Shown here: positions 1 through 11,425 of the stretch, piece after piece
Layout of the letters: every line of letters begins with the position of its first letter
Position numbering within the stretch: position 1 is the first letter of the stretch
From: Oncomelania hupensis
Lineage: Eukaryota > Mollusca > Gastropoda > Littorinimorpha > Pomatiopsidae
Assembly (NCBI GenBank): GCA_036898135.1
Contig: CM072511.1
Span: 50,034,138 to 50,098,137 of the forward strand
Direction: 5' to 3'
DNA: 64,000 nt
Made by a program: the position numbers and the translations under genes
The notes under the pieces: generated by a model
Told to the model about the DNA's origin: nothing
Seen by the model: only the letters and a program-made list of their open reading frames with translations
Databases searched by the model: none

Positions 1-2
1 TC

Positions 3-354
3 GGGTCCCGCTCCTTCTCTGTCTACGGCCCATCCATCTGGAATACCCTTCCACTCTCTCTCCGTCAGAAACCCTCCCCCACCTCCTTCCAGTCTGCCCT
101 CAAAACTTACCTTTTCAAGCAGTTCTAACACCATGACCTCACTACGCACCCCATCGCCAGCTGTCTCTTGCATATAGTGTCTGGTCTGTTTGTGGTATGA
201 GTATATTTGAGTGAATGTATTTTTTGCGTAATTGTTACATGTGTCATTGTCTAAAGCGTGCACATGCGTGCGTGAGTTGTGAGTGCGCGCTTAGAGTTAT
301 AATTATTATAAGATAAGCGCATTATAAATACAGTAATTATTATTATTATTATTA
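3..354 (+). mobile_element. CR1/L2-like LINE, 3' end only
   Basis: Frame 3 stays open from the window edge to a TAA at 126-128 and reads RSFSVYGPSIWNTLPLSL followed by a Lys/Phe-rich end (KTYLFKQF). This YGPSIWN.LPLSLR ending is characteristic of the extreme C-terminus of CR1/L2-type reverse transcriptases. About 200 bp of 3'UTR follow, ending in GCGCATTATAAATACAGTA and an (ATT)n tail at about 336-354, the usual end of such elements. The rest of the element lies outside the window. Clade is inferred from the C-terminal motif only. Confidence 0.75.
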
Positions 355-638
355 GTGCACTGGGTAATGATATCGTTCTTTCACTTCAGGATCAAGCAAG
401 CTTATACTAGGAAGAGTGCACACAAAGCGGAAATGTTGGACATCTCGCGATGCAGCACTCCTTGAAAATGTGAATGGACTCGTTAGGCCTGGCCTTCCGA
501 CTCGGATTGAGAGGACTCACCGAACCCACACTGAGCATCAGGGGCTCGCTACTACCATGCACCAGGCGCACACAGCCCAGGCAAACACAAGTCTCGGCTA
601 GTCTCAGCGACGCAAGTGTACATCAGGCGTAGATAGAA
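355..638. other. no recognisable feature
   Basis: Anonymous sequence. A 61-codon open frame here has no recognisable domain and no splice or promoter context. Confidence 0.4.
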
Positions 639-1147
639 GGAAATCACCACAGGGGCATTAGACGCAGAAAGTGGATCCTTGAAAGCACAGCGGTAGATGG
701 CGTACCTATGCATCATAGATAGGATAGAGAAGGATGGGAACAGACTGTGTTTTGGGGAGAAATAAATCCGCCGATCAAACGATTGATTCTCAAACCGAAT
801 AAAACGGTACGAACATGTACTATTATTTCCTTAGGTCGTAACGATACCTACGAAAAGGTGAAAGTTATGCAAATAAGTCTAGTCTTAATTAAGATATTAT
901 AGGTTCGTTCTTACGCGGTTTGAGAACGAACCGTTTGAGCGGCAGATTCGTTTCTCCCCAAAACACAGTGTGATCTCCACCCTTCTCTACGCATAATTAT
1001 GATAGGTACGCTATCTACCGCTTTGCTGGCGATGATCCACTTTCAACGGATATAGTAATGCTTATCAATGATGGACTTTTGGTAGGATTGTACGCTGTTT
1101 ACCCCTTTGCTTTCCAGGATGCACTCTCTGCGTTTAATGCCCCTGTG
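639..1147. repeat. Long inverted-repeat (foldback) element, copy A
   Basis: The left arm (639-814) is the reverse complement of the right arm (903-1147) with roughly 70-75 percent identity by eye. Shared blocks include TCTCCCCAAAACACAG and CATAGGTACGC/GATAGGTACGC with CTACCGCT. The spacer is about 88 bp. The right arm holds an extra ~60 bp direct duplication of its outer part. The same arm sequence recurs as another inverted pair at 7138-7838, so this is a dispersed family. No ORF is present. It could be a foldback DNA transposon or a MITE; target-site duplications were not found. Confidence 0.6.
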
Positions 1148-1641
1148 AAATAACATACGAAGGCCAAGTTCCATTTGAAACATGGATATTGTTGGCTACC
1201 ATCCGCTTATTTCAATACCACTTGTTTCCCTACTCAAGATATGACGAACTTAAGACGTTTGCCTCCGTCAGCTTCTGTAGGTAGGTACTGGATGCACTCA
1301 TATTGGCACAGACAGTTAGTTTAGGTGTCCTGGTAAATTATTCAGGAAAAATACTTCTAGCACATAGTCTAATTTATTTGAGGTACATGGAACCCAAATA
1401 AAAATCATCCAAATGGTACTTTACATTTAAACATTTATAAGCAACATTGAATAAGTAGTCTTGATCTAGTTCTTGAATATACAGATCTTGCGTTGTTGAT
1501 ACCTGTATAGGCCTGATGTTATTTATATAGGACCCAGGTTTCTTGAGAAGTGCTAACTGGTTGTTTCTTTTAGAATGATGGTGGTAGTCAACGACTTTCG
1601 TGTTCTACAGCACTTATTTTATCAAGGCGTAGGCCTACATA
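1148..1641. other. no recognisable feature
   Basis: Unique-looking AT-rich DNA; no open frame of note, no repeat match to the rest of the window. Confidence 0.4.
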
Positions 1642-2018
1642 CAACGAAGAATACGAAGCCATGGAGATGAGGTGCTACAGAAAACTTCTGGGCATTTCCT
1701 AAACCCAGCACATCACCAACGACGAAGTCCGACAGACCATCACACAAGCCATTGGACATTACGACGACATGCTCACAGTGGTGAAGAAAAGGAAACTCCG
1801 TCACCAGATCATCAGACCTTACAAAGACCATCTTGCAAGGAGGCAAAAGAAGAGGGAGACAGAAAAAGAGGTGGGAGGACAACATTCGAGAATGGACTGG
1901 CTTGACACTGAGCGAAGCCATGAGAATTGCTGAGGATAGAGAAAGATGGAGTACGCTAGTTAAACAATCATTTGTGGTGCCCCAACGACTTTCGAGTTAC
2001 GGGATAGGATAGGATAGA
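1642..2018 (+). mobile_element. GGATA-tailed LINE, 3' fragment
   Basis: This is a decayed copy of the C-terminal ~115 codons and 3' end of the LINE family best preserved at 8728-9473. Recognisable are the MEMRCYRKLLG-like start, the KKRKL block and the end CGAGTTACGGGATAGGATA. Indels shift the frame several times and part of the RWYGHVT region is deleted, so no protein is encoded. The tail consists of GGATA repeats. Confidence 0.8.
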
Positions 2019-2258
2019 ACTATAGATGCTGATACTGAATATATCATTATGGTTTGGCACGGAAGACATACCTCGACACATATATAGACTTGTAGAGGGC
2101 TTTCGGGGCCTAATTCTTTAGAGTGCATTCATCGCCTATTTCCTTTGCTGCTCTACTCATTCATCGCTTCTGTAATGGTAACAACGCACTCATCAACATA
2201 CTATGCCCTGTCTGTTTCTAATTCGGTATGTTTATTTGTAGCTGATTGCAAACTTGTT

Positions 2259-2312
<54 letters not shown>

Positions 2313-2459
2313 GTCAATTATTTTTCTTGCTACTGGATGCAGTCAGTCTAAATATCAGCCTTATACTGCCATTTTCAATATATGCGTTTAATATTAATAT
2401 TAAACATGCACCTATTAGGAAACTTGTTAAAGATTTTATAGTCTTGATTTTTCAGTCGT
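2019..2459. repeat. (TC)n microsatellite in anonymous DNA
   Basis: A ~51 bp (TC)n tract runs from 2260 to 2311. The flanks show nothing recognisable. Open frames across it are low-complexity Leu/Ser strings. Confidence 0.8.
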
Positions 2460-2466
2460 TCCGTAG

Positions 2467-3289
2467 TAGAGGGTAGAGGTTTAAAACCGGTTAACGGCCT
2501 AGAAGTTACAACTGGTTACCCCGGGTAAAGGCGCATAGTAAGCAAGGGAAATAACCTCTGTATTGAAGGTTTTTTTTGGAATTTAGGGTACGGCTGTTTC
2601 CTGGAAGTACTTTCTTCCAGGGACGCTGTATTTGGGATCGAGTGTTTCCAGTAGATCTTTGAAATACCGACTCTCCACAATTCGGAACGGCTGAAGTTCT
2701 TTCACGATGAATTTTGTCACATTTTTGTTGATTTCGGATGCTTTCTTGGAGTTAGCTGGATATACCTGCTTCTTTTTGAGTGCTTCACTGATTTTCATTT
2801 GTTTTGTGTCGCCTTTACTTGTACTGGCACCTCCTTCAGTCACAATGCTCACGTCAGCGTCAGCGCTGCTGGTACACGGACTAGATCTAGCATGTAGGAC
2901 TTGTGGGTTAGATCTATTGGGTGCAGGGCCCGCAGGCTTGGCTGGCTTCAGCAGCAGCAAAGGGTGGTGTCGGCGAATGTGTGCATTCAGATTTGAAGTG
3001 CCACCGCCAAGTTTAATACTTGCCTTACACTCTTTACAGTAACCGGTATTATGGTCAACCTTTCCTGCTTCTGTCTCTCGCAGGAGAAAGAATCTCCAAA
3101 TGTCAGCTTTCCCACGCGTGTTCGCTACGAATTTCTCTGTTTCTGCCATTTTGCTAGTGCTTTACGGGACGAGTGATGTCCCTTAGAAAAACCGCGGTTT
3201 TCCGGTTTTTTAAGGCCTAACCGGTTTACCGAATCGTGAGAAAGTCGAACCGATTTTAACCGGAAAACCGGTAAAACCGAACACCCCTA
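2467..3289 (-). mobile_element. Internally deleted hAT transposon with TIRs and 8-bp TSD
   Basis: The element is bounded by TAGAGGGTAGAGGTTTAA on the left and, on the other strand, TAGGGGTGTTCGGTTTTACC on the right. These imperfect terminal inverted repeats start TAG(A)GG as in hAT elements. The octamer TTCCGTAG occurs immediately outside both ends (2459-2466 and 3290-3297), the 8-bp duplication expected of hAT transposases. Subterminal ends carry repeated AACCGG/CCGGTT motifs, plausible transposase binding sites. At 823 bp it is far shorter than an autonomous hAT (usually 2.5-5 kb). It retains only the N-terminal BED-finger ORF. Confidence 0.85.
2583..3149 (-). CDS. BED zinc-finger N-terminus of a hAT transposase (truncated)
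   Basis: The 188-aa frame starts at an ATG inside the hAT element. Residues ~15-62 form a BED-type finger: aromatic WRFF at 18-21, C38-x2-C41, then H57 and H61/H62. After a Ser/Pro-rich linker (65-115) comes a conserved hAT pre-core stretch with KFIVKELQPFRIVE and TLDPKYSVPGRKYF. In ZBED-like hAT transposases these sit just upstream of the RNase H-like catalytic core. The frame then stops, so the catalytic core and dimerisation domain are missing. DNA binding could survive but transposition cannot. The ORF is open from start to deletion point. Whether it is expressed is unknown. Confidence 0.7.
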   Translation of the reverse strand: MAETEKFVANTRGKADIWRFFLLRETEAGKVDHNTGYCKECKASIKLGGGTSNLNAHIRRHHPLLLLKPAKPAGPAPNRSNPQVLHARSSPCTSSADADVSIVTEGGASTSKGDTKQMKISEALKKKQVYPANSKKASEINKNVTKFIVKELQPFRIVESRYFKDLLETLDPKYSVPGRKYFQETAVP

Positions 3290-3297
3290 TTCCGTAG

Positions 3298-5061
3298 TGC
3301 AAGCCATGGAACAGACCGTCTGGTTGTTGAGGACACTTAGGACTGCTAGCCTTATTAAAAAAAACAGTAATCGGCATGTATTAAATCGACGAGTTTGATA
3401 AGCTTAGCATCGTGCGTTAGTGTAACACAAATGGATGTAATTGTGCGTAAATTTTTTTGTGCGAATTGGAAATTGTGCTTTGCATTGGTCGAAAACTTAG
3501 TGGAGACATTGTTGTGTTTTGCAAGAGACTACCTACCCCTTGTGCTTTGCACACACGTCTTGTCTCCCTTGAATTGTACATCCAAACATATATACTTGTT
3601 ATGCAATAATGCACAGTTATTATACTAGTTAACACAGCCTATGTATCGGTGTATTTTTGCTGGGTCACAAAGCGGGGATTCTCCTGAGGTCTGTGCATTA
3701 TTTATTGCTCGCAGATTTGGTCAGAAAGAAGACATTTGTTTTGTCTGTTGCAGGGCACACGACAGCACTATATAGACCCCTAGTTTTGCCTGTTTACCCC
3801 TCTGTGCCTGCTTCTTTGTATCAAGTTATGCTGGGGGAGTTTATGGGCGGGTTTGCTGCTGCAAATCTTCCCTTTATCCTTGGCGAACTTGTCTTTTAGC
3901 TACGATAAGTGTTACCGAGGGGAGCAGCCATATTGCTTATTTGCTTTAGTTTATTGTCCTTTGTACGTTGTTATTTGTGTTTCTTATTGTTATGAGGTTT
4001 GCTTCCTGACATGTTTGCGCTGCACTGCGAAATGATCTGTTTGCCAAAGTACTTAGCAAGGGCAAACATTGGACGCTGTTTATGACTGGCTTTTTCTTTT
4101 ATCTTTCAACGCAGGCAAACATTGTCCAGCTATTTATGACCTGATGTTTCTGATCTCAACGTCGGACAATGGGCAATTCTCTTTGGCAGGTCAAGATCAC
4201 TGCCGGTTCTGAGAGAAACAAAATGGCTGTAAAGCTCCAGCGGCTTTGAGGCAAATTGTCTGAAGCCGGGAACCTTTCTGTATGGAGAGGGCGGGGAATT
4301 GTTTTTACTGCTGGAATCTGGGTGCTTCTGTGCCAAGGAGGCGGACATAATGGAGCCAATGACGCCAAATCATCATCCTTGCCGTTATTTGCATTCATTA
4401 CTTCTGGTTCTTGTCCCAAAACACAGGGTTCGTAAAATGTCGGTGTTGATTCTGATGCGCCTTTTTGACCATTTTCTGAAAAGAGTTGGACAGTTCTGAT
4501 ACATCTGATTTATATTGCTTTCTTGAAGGGAACTATCAGCAGTTCTCTATCGGGGTAAAAACGTACTTTTAAACGTGCTTTACGTGTTCACAGATAATAC
4601 GATTGTGTCTGAATCTGAATAAATGTGCTTACAAATGTTTATACTGGTTTCTAGTAGTGCCTTGGCTGTGCGAATTCTTTGCAACCTGCGTCCCACAGTC
4701 AGCGACGTAGCGGAGCATATCCGAAGGCTAACTTTCTGTTTCGCAACCTCGTGCTCATTCTGCTTTTTGAATGGGGCCCAATTATTGTGAATGGCTGAAC
4801 TGAGAATGTCTGCTAAAGCGGACGAAAGCCTAGGCATGCTGCACTCTGGTCTTTTCGTTCATATATACGCGAATTAGCTTTGGGAAGTCCAACTGTATTA
4901 GGCTTACACAAAAAAATCCACTTCGTTACACAGAGGTATGCTGCAGCAACTGATATTGTCTGCTTGACAGAGTCTCGCAAGTGTGAGCAATAATACTCAA
5001 TGTGATGAAATCCCTGTTCATGATTATCGTACTGCACTCTGGTACTCGAACAAAGGAACAT
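3298..5061. other. no recognisable gene
   Basis: Anonymous DNA. The one internal structure noticed is a short direct duplication around GGCAAACATTG (about 4059 and 4115, ~56 bp apart). Overlapping short open frames on both strands have no domain signature. Confidence 0.4.
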
Positions 5062-5200
5062 TGAAGTTTAACGCTTACACTCAGTCTCACCATTCGCGAT
5101 AGGGCAGTCGGGGATAACCATCTCATCCCAGAGAAAAGAGGGGCTAAGGACCTAAATCAACACTGAACCACCAGAACATTCATACTGTTAAGATGGACAT
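5062..5200 (-). repeat. SINE-body fragment related to 32257-32605
   Basis: Blocks GAAGTTTAAC, CACCATT.GCGATA, AACCATC, AAATCA.CACTGA, CCACCAGA and AGATGGACAT occur in the same order at 32279-32515, where they continue into a tRNA-like head on the minus strand. Here the head is absent, so this is a partial, diverged copy. Confidence 0.5.
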
Positions 5201-5223
5201 CGGGTACTCACTCAAAGAATAAA

Positions 5224-5810
5224 AGTGTCTGCTGGATGCTACTGGGGTGTTGTGGGAAAAAAGTAACGGAAGTTGAAGGGTCACGAGGTGGGGAGGGGGA
5301 GAGAGAATCGCTTCGAGAAAACAGCTTTGACGGCCCCTGTTAAATAAATTCACGTTATAATTAATTTATACACATGCTCGATGGATAAAAGTCCTTCACT
5401 TACAAAGTGAACATCTCCGTCCGACCCGAGAGGTCTGATTTAATGTTTAATGTGTTCGTCCTTGCTAATGAATGATTTCGTGCTCTCTTGATCTTCAAAT
5501 AGTAAACGTTTCTGCTGGCTGCTCCTGGGTGTGTGTCTTAGGAGTAACGACATTGGAGGGTCCCTAGGCAAAAACGGGTTTTGTGGTCACAGACGTGACA
5601 CTGAATTCATGTACACATGCTTAGTGTGTAATAGTCTCTGCTGAGTTCATAATTTACGTGCACTTAGGTATTCAAAGCGTACTAGCGTCTGCTGGATCCT
5701 ACTGCATGGGCGGTCCTTAAGGGAATGCCGGTGGGAAGTCCCCAGAGGAAAACTGTTTTCACGGTCACTGATAGCATTCCCATGCACGTTGGGCACGTAT
5801 AAGGCATTCG
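5224..5810. repeat. Three diverged direct copies of a ~110 bp motif
   Basis: The motif GTCTGCTGGATGCTACTG recurs in diverged form at about 5227, 5510 and 5684. Each copy is followed by a G-rich block, AAAAC.G.TTT...CGG(T)C and a CACATGC/CACGTTG block. Spacing is irregular (about 283 and 174 bp). It looks like an old tandem amplification. No coding frame is shared between the copies. Confidence 0.4.
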
Positions 5811-7137
5811 TGCACAATAAACGGCAAGGTGGCAGGCATGAGCCTACTCCAGGCGGAAGGATTTAAAGCCATTCCTACAGGCTGCTGTTTTTTTTTCCTT
5901 CCCACTATCAGCTTAAGGCTACAACTGAAACCAGTCTCTTCGATGCCAATAGTACACCCACGGATACGCCTTTCTTCTTACACACATTTTACACCATAAA
6001 GGTACACTGCGTGTCAAAGCAATCGCACAAACATTTTTTTTCTTTGCGTATAATGAGTATTAAAAGCCACTTTACACAGAAAGTGAAAGCTTCCTGCAGC
6101 GCAGGCTTGTGATAATCGGCACCAGGCCACTTAAGTATTCGTCTTGAGAGGGAAAAAAGAGTTCAAAAGACTGTGTGTACCTCATCAGAAGTTGCTTATG
6201 TATTAGTTTTTTAACAGTCACAGGGTGGAAGGTGGTATGCACTAGGTACGATGCAATCAAATGGGGATGGGGGTGGGTGGGAATCTCTTTTGCATGTTGA
6301 GTGTGAATATCTAGCTGACTGCGTTCCGCGTCAAGTAGCAGTTAAGTATGAAAACTACAACACATACACACAGCTCTTGGAGGCAGTATAAGAAAATTCT
6401 TCAACGATAAAACCATCTGCTATGATCGGCGCACCTTACTAACGTCAGGTGGCGATATTGAGTAGTTCATTCAGTTAAGAACTTGCGCTTGATATCGGTA
6501 CACGAACACCGTATGTTCTCACACAAGCTCAAAAGAAAACAGCGCTTTTCACAACATTATGATCCTATTGTTAACATCACACGTTGTGTGGTCCGATCTA
6601 AATGACAAAGAAGGCATCAATGCAGTTCAGTTCGCTGGTTTAGTGTTACCGTCTTTTCACATTTGGCGCGGTATAAGACAAAGAAAGAAACAAAAGAAAA
6701 TAAGGGAAACACACTCCCAAAGCCCCATGCTTAGTTGAAGTAGAGACTAAAATGTATAATTATTTGTAAGTACCCAATACATGCGTGAACATTTCTTTAA
6801 CCGTGTGTAGCAGGCCTACATATTGTATTAACCTTTTTTGTCTAAAAAAAATCCTTTGACGTTTTTAGGCAATTTATGAATTTAGACAATCACATTTTCA
6901 CTTATCCACACATCCACACACACACACGCACGCCCGGTTACACACACATATAATATTTTATCAAAACAAAACCAAAATCAAGTAGAAGAATTAACAAAAA
7001 CAAAACAAGATTTATTCACCAAGAAGCTAGACCATATTATTTTCAGTAAAGACTGCACTTAACGAAGAACGGGTACGTTTATATATGACAGGCTGTCATG
7101 CTAAAAAAACAAAAAAACTTGACCTATTCTCTTCTTT
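5811..7137. other. no recognisable feature
   Basis: Anonymous AT-rich DNA with a short (CA)n-like patch near 6915-6945. No gene, RNA or repeat relationship seen. Confidence 0.4.
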
Positions 7138-7481
7138 TTTTTCAAATACAAAACGTTTATACGAAGGACAAACGACGTGAATTTTATAAGCTCTGTGCAC
7201 AGAAGCATTACACGCTGACAGTGTTCCTCGATAGTAAAGCGGTTGATAGCGCACAGCCCATGTGTTATAATAGACAGAAAGGGTGGGAAACAGGCTGTGA
7301 CTGACGAACCCGCTGCTCAAACGGTTCATTCCCAAACCGCGCACGAACGAACCTAAAATATCTTTATTTAGGTTGAAACAATACAGTTCTATTACGGGGA
7401 AGACATTGACATAGGCCTGTTTTATTATATGCGGAACTTTCACTGATCGTCGTTCTATCTAGGTGAAGATTGATAATAATG

Positions 7482-7554
<73 letters not shown>

Positions 7555-7835
7555 CACACACACACACAAACACACACACAGATTAGATGTTCATTCTTAC
7601 GCCGTTTGAGAATAAACCATTTGAGAATAAACCGTTTGAGAATAAACCGTTTGAGCTGCGGATTCGTTTCGCCAAAGACAAAGTCTGATCCCAACCCTTC
7701 TATCTATGATACATAGGTACGCTATCTACCGCTTTGCTATCGAGGACCCACTTTCAGCGTGCAACACCCTTGTGCATATAGACCTTGTAAAATTCATGTC
7801 GTTCGTCCTTTGTAAAAACGTTTTATATTTGTTAA

Positions 7836-7838
<3 letters not shown>
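7138..7838. repeat. Long inverted-repeat (foldback) element, copy B
   Basis: The left arm (7138-7354) is the reverse complement of the right arm (7589-7838). Matching blocks run from AATACAAAACGTTTATACGA on the left and its counterpart near 7820, through CGCTATC.ACCGCTTT.CTAT and the (G)TTTGAGAA(T)..ACC motif at the inner ends. The arms match those of copy A at 639-1147. The ~235 bp spacer holds an (AAT)n tract (7472-7553) and a (CA)n tract (7554-7580). The right arm has amplified a 15-bp unit (GAGAATAAACCGTTT, ~3.5 copies, 7604-7654). Confidence 0.65.
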
Positions 7839-7889
<51 letters not shown>

Positions 7890-7891
7890 AA
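7837..7891 (+). repeat. (ACA)n microsatellite
   Basis: About 18 ACA units directly abut the outer edge of foldback copy B. Confidence 0.9.
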
Positions 7892-8133
7892 ACAAAACAT
7901 TCCATCCAAATATGTCATTTTTTATTTACTTGATTTATGTTTTTGGCTATGAACTTAGACTGCTAGAATGTCTGGGAACAAACAGGCTGGAAGTCCATCA
8001 TCCTATATTACCGTTCATTTGTCACGCTCCGGTCTTTGATGATGCTTCTATATTCGGGTTTCCCCTCTAATACAGCCAGCCATTTCTCTCTCTCTCCACT
8101 CCCTTAATCAGTCCCCCTCCCCCTATCTCTCTA

Positions 8134-8215
<82 letters not shown>

Positions 8216-8727
8216 AATCATGCATAATAACTTAAGAACCAGGTTTTGATTATGAGGATTTTAAGGTGGTTATGTGACTTTATCAACAAACCCAGAGCTA
8301 ATAAATGTGACATTCCCCCTGAAAGAAAGTCAAAGCACAAAATAATGCATTTTGTAAAGGTTGCGAGTTTGATTTAAGTAGGTTATTTGAAGTTCATAAG
8401 TTTGTTAATATAGCAAGCGAATGCGTTTAATATGTAATGTTGATGGAAGTAACCCTAACCCTAACCCTATTCTCCACTTTCTATTGGCTAGAATTTGTTA
8501 GTACCAATATTTGTCTCGTTATACATTTTTGCATTGATCACTCTTGTGTTATGCATTACAGTTTTGAAGTTTTGAAGTCTGAAGACTCTCTCTCTCTCTC
8601 TCTCTCTGACTCTCTCTCCCTCCCTCCCTAGGGATGAGAACTTGCTTGCTTGTTGAAGGAGACACACCTCATTTATCGCCAAGGAAGCTATCAGGACGGA
8701 TTTGAGATCCTATTTACCAGCCATAAT
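7892..8727. repeat. (TC)n tracts in anonymous DNA
   Basis: A (TC)n tract of ~78 bp lies at 8136-8213 and a shorter CT tract at 8586-8628. Three units of CCCTAA at 8451-8469 resemble the metazoan telomere repeat but are too few to mean anything. No gene seen. Confidence 0.7.
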
Positions 8728-9473
8728 TTTGACACCACCTCCAGAGCCTATGGAATGGAAATAAGTGCAGAGAAGACCAAAATGATGACCAACAACACCA
8801 ATGGCATCAATGCGGACATCAAAGTCCAAGGCCAATCCCTCAACACAGTGCATAGCTTCAAATATTTAGGAGCCATTGTATCAGACAATGGGTCCCGACA
8901 GGAAGTCCTCTCCAGGATCGCACAAACAACTGCTGCCCTGACAAGGTTGAAGCCCATTTGGAAAGACAGGACCATCAGTCTACATTCCAAAGTAAGACTG
9001 CTGCGCTCCCTTGTCATCTCCATCTTCCTATATGCTTGCGAAGCATGGACCCTCACAGCAGATCTCCAACGAAGAATACAAAGCATGGAGATGAGGTGCT
9101 ACAGAAGACTTCTGGGCATTTCCTATACCCAACACATCACCAACGACGAAGTCCGACAGACCATCACACAAGCCATTGGACAACACGATGACCTGCTAAC
9201 AGTGGTGAAGAAACGGAAACTCCGATGGTATGGCCAAGTCACCAGATCATCAGGCCTTGCAAAGACTATTCTGCAAGGCACAGTGCAAGGAGGTAGAAGA
9301 AGAGGGAGACCGAAAAAGAGGTGGGAGGACAACATTCGTGAATGGACTGGTTTGACACTGAGCGAAGCCATCAGGGCTGCTGAGGACAGAGAAAGATGGA
9401 GTATGCTGGTTAAACGATCATCTGTGGTGCCCCTACGACCTTCGGGTTACGGGACAGGATAGGATATGATAGG
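8728..9473 (+). mobile_element. GGATA-tailed LINE, 5'-truncated copy with open C-terminal frame
   Basis: The best-preserved C-terminal part of this family. The frame to 9462 (stop) contains TSRAYGMEISAEKTKMM (RT motif D region), FKYLGAIVSDNGS (motif E region), LLRSLVISIFLYACEAWTLT, the MRCYRRLLGISYTQHITND block, KKRKLRWYGQVTRSSGLAKT and GRPKKRWEDNIREWTG. The last two are the basic C-terminal motifs common to RTE-like and related non-LTR reverse transcriptases. It is cut just after the FADD catalytic motif, so the copy is inactive. The 3' end is TTACGGGACAGGATAGGATA. Clade assignment (RTE-like) is tentative. Confidence 0.85.
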
Positions 9474-9804
9474 AAGTTTGATTCGCTTTCTTAGTGAAAG
9501 CGGCCGCCGCAGCGCAGCGCCTCTCTACACAAGGAGGATTAAGATCTACCAACGACTGTCAATTTTAGAGTGTACACATCGTGTTCCCTTCCATTATGCT
9601 CTGAGAGAAGCGTCACACTGATTGAAGGAATAAGACGGCCATTGCTAGCTGTCAGCAATGTTTCATCAACTTTAAAACCACCTGCTATGATCGGCACACC
9701 CATTGTCAGTGGCGATAGTGAAGGCTTCAAGCATGAATGGATAACGTTCTAGAAAAATACGTTGGGACCTGTCTGCATTTGTGGTCCGGGAGTCGGGGTT
9801 AGGG
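9474..9804. other. no recognisable feature
   Basis: Anonymous; mirrored short open frames on both strands are not supported by any motif. Confidence 0.4.
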
Positions 9805-9945
9805 CATGGTTTGGATTAGATTAGGGTTAGGATTAAACCTAGAGATCACAAAGTGGGAGCCTCGGGCGACTTGAGTTAGATCCCGTATCGGTAATGTCGT
9901 GAGAAGATCTCAAACTGGAAAAGCGCAAATTTAAGAACGATAACT
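9805..9945 (+). mobile_element. SINE/LINE tail fragment, CTTGAGTTAGATC family
   Basis: GAC/GGCTTGAGTTAGATCC, CTCAAACTGGAAAAGCGC and TTAAGAACGATAA occur in the order seen at 35996-36112 and 52355-52437. This is a short dispersed family ending in the common GCGCTATA..AGAACGATAA 3' tail. Diverged copy. Confidence 0.5.
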
Positions 9946-10042
9946 TTTACAGGGTATTTATTTTATTAAAATATGGTATTACATTGTATTCAACACTTAG
10001 AACGAGAACAAGCAAAACGTTTTGTTCTGCACTATAAAAACT

Positions 10043-10209
<167 letters not shown>

Positions 10210-11356
10210 GTTATTAACACTGAAAAGTTAGTTCATATGCCCCAAAAAGCAAATAAAATGTTACTTGGTGTATTCTAACTCTATATTTATATTGTTGTAT
10301 TATTTTATATCCCTTGCTCCACTCCCAGCGGTGTTATGGCCGACTTTGAAAGATTAACTCGAGGTACAAATATATTCCACATCAATCTTTCTGCATTGCC
10401 TTCTGAAAGAGAACGGCGTCAAAATGGGTTTTTCCCGGAAATGTAAGCAATCGTCCGAACTGTTTTTAAATATTCAATTCGTTTCTTTTGCGCTCTTCCT
10501 ATTAATAATGTTGGCATTTCTATGCACGGTTCGTCGAACCTAATTACCATAAATATCTTACACAGGAAGCATGGGATGGTCTCTAAAATACGCTCTTCTT
10601 TTTTCCCTTGAAAAGTTTTTTTTTTTAGACTCCAGGCCGGGAATGAAAGTTAATACTTTGTCACAACATCAGTCGAGTACACATCCCGGGAAGAATTGCA
10701 TCTTTTTGAACTTAGTTGACCCCAGAAGTTCATGCAGGAAAGGCTTTCACATCGTCCGGTTTCTAAATATGCACCCGCGCGCTGTTTCATTTTTTAAAAT
10801 TGGCCCCAGTTTCCACTTTTTAAATTTGGTCCTTTGTTTCAGTTTGTAAACTTGCCCCTTTGATTCCGTTGAAAGGCCGACTCTTGTTTCCATTGAGGAA
10901 GTGGGTTGCTGTCTGTTGACCGCTCTCCCATTGAGAAAGATGCCTTGTTCACGCTTTCTTTCCCCCTCGTTCCATTGACTGGGATTACAGGAGGAGTGCC
11001 TCAGCTGATCACTTTAAGCCTTTTTAGCGCCCAGAGGACAACATTTACACCGCTACAGCGAGCACGAACGAAAGCTGTAAGGCACCGAGTTGGGAGTTCT
11101 TTGCTAACCCTAGCTAGCTCGTACTGCTCTTCTGAGGCAGTCTAAATATGGAAATAAAATCTTCTCGTTTACAGCGATGGAGGCCTTGTTCTATACTTGG
11201 TTGTAGGTCTTTGTTTCAGTATTCATAGCGTCGAACTACACTACTCATTTTTGCAGTCTGGAGGTCTTTGTTAAGAAACTATTCACAGGGTTGATCCGCC
11301 GATTCTGGCCTTTGCTAAGAAAATTATTCACAGCATTGTTGCGCTGATCCTAAGAG
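10210..11356. other. no recognisable feature
   Basis: Anonymous DNA. Open frames of 79-92 codons have no recognisable domains and AT/GC-neutral composition. Confidence 0.4.

Positions 11357-11425
<69 letters not shown>

Noticed and set aside
8451..8469. Telomeric repeat (CCCTAA)
   Set aside because: Only about three units, no subtelomeric context; chance or a degenerate interstitial remnant.
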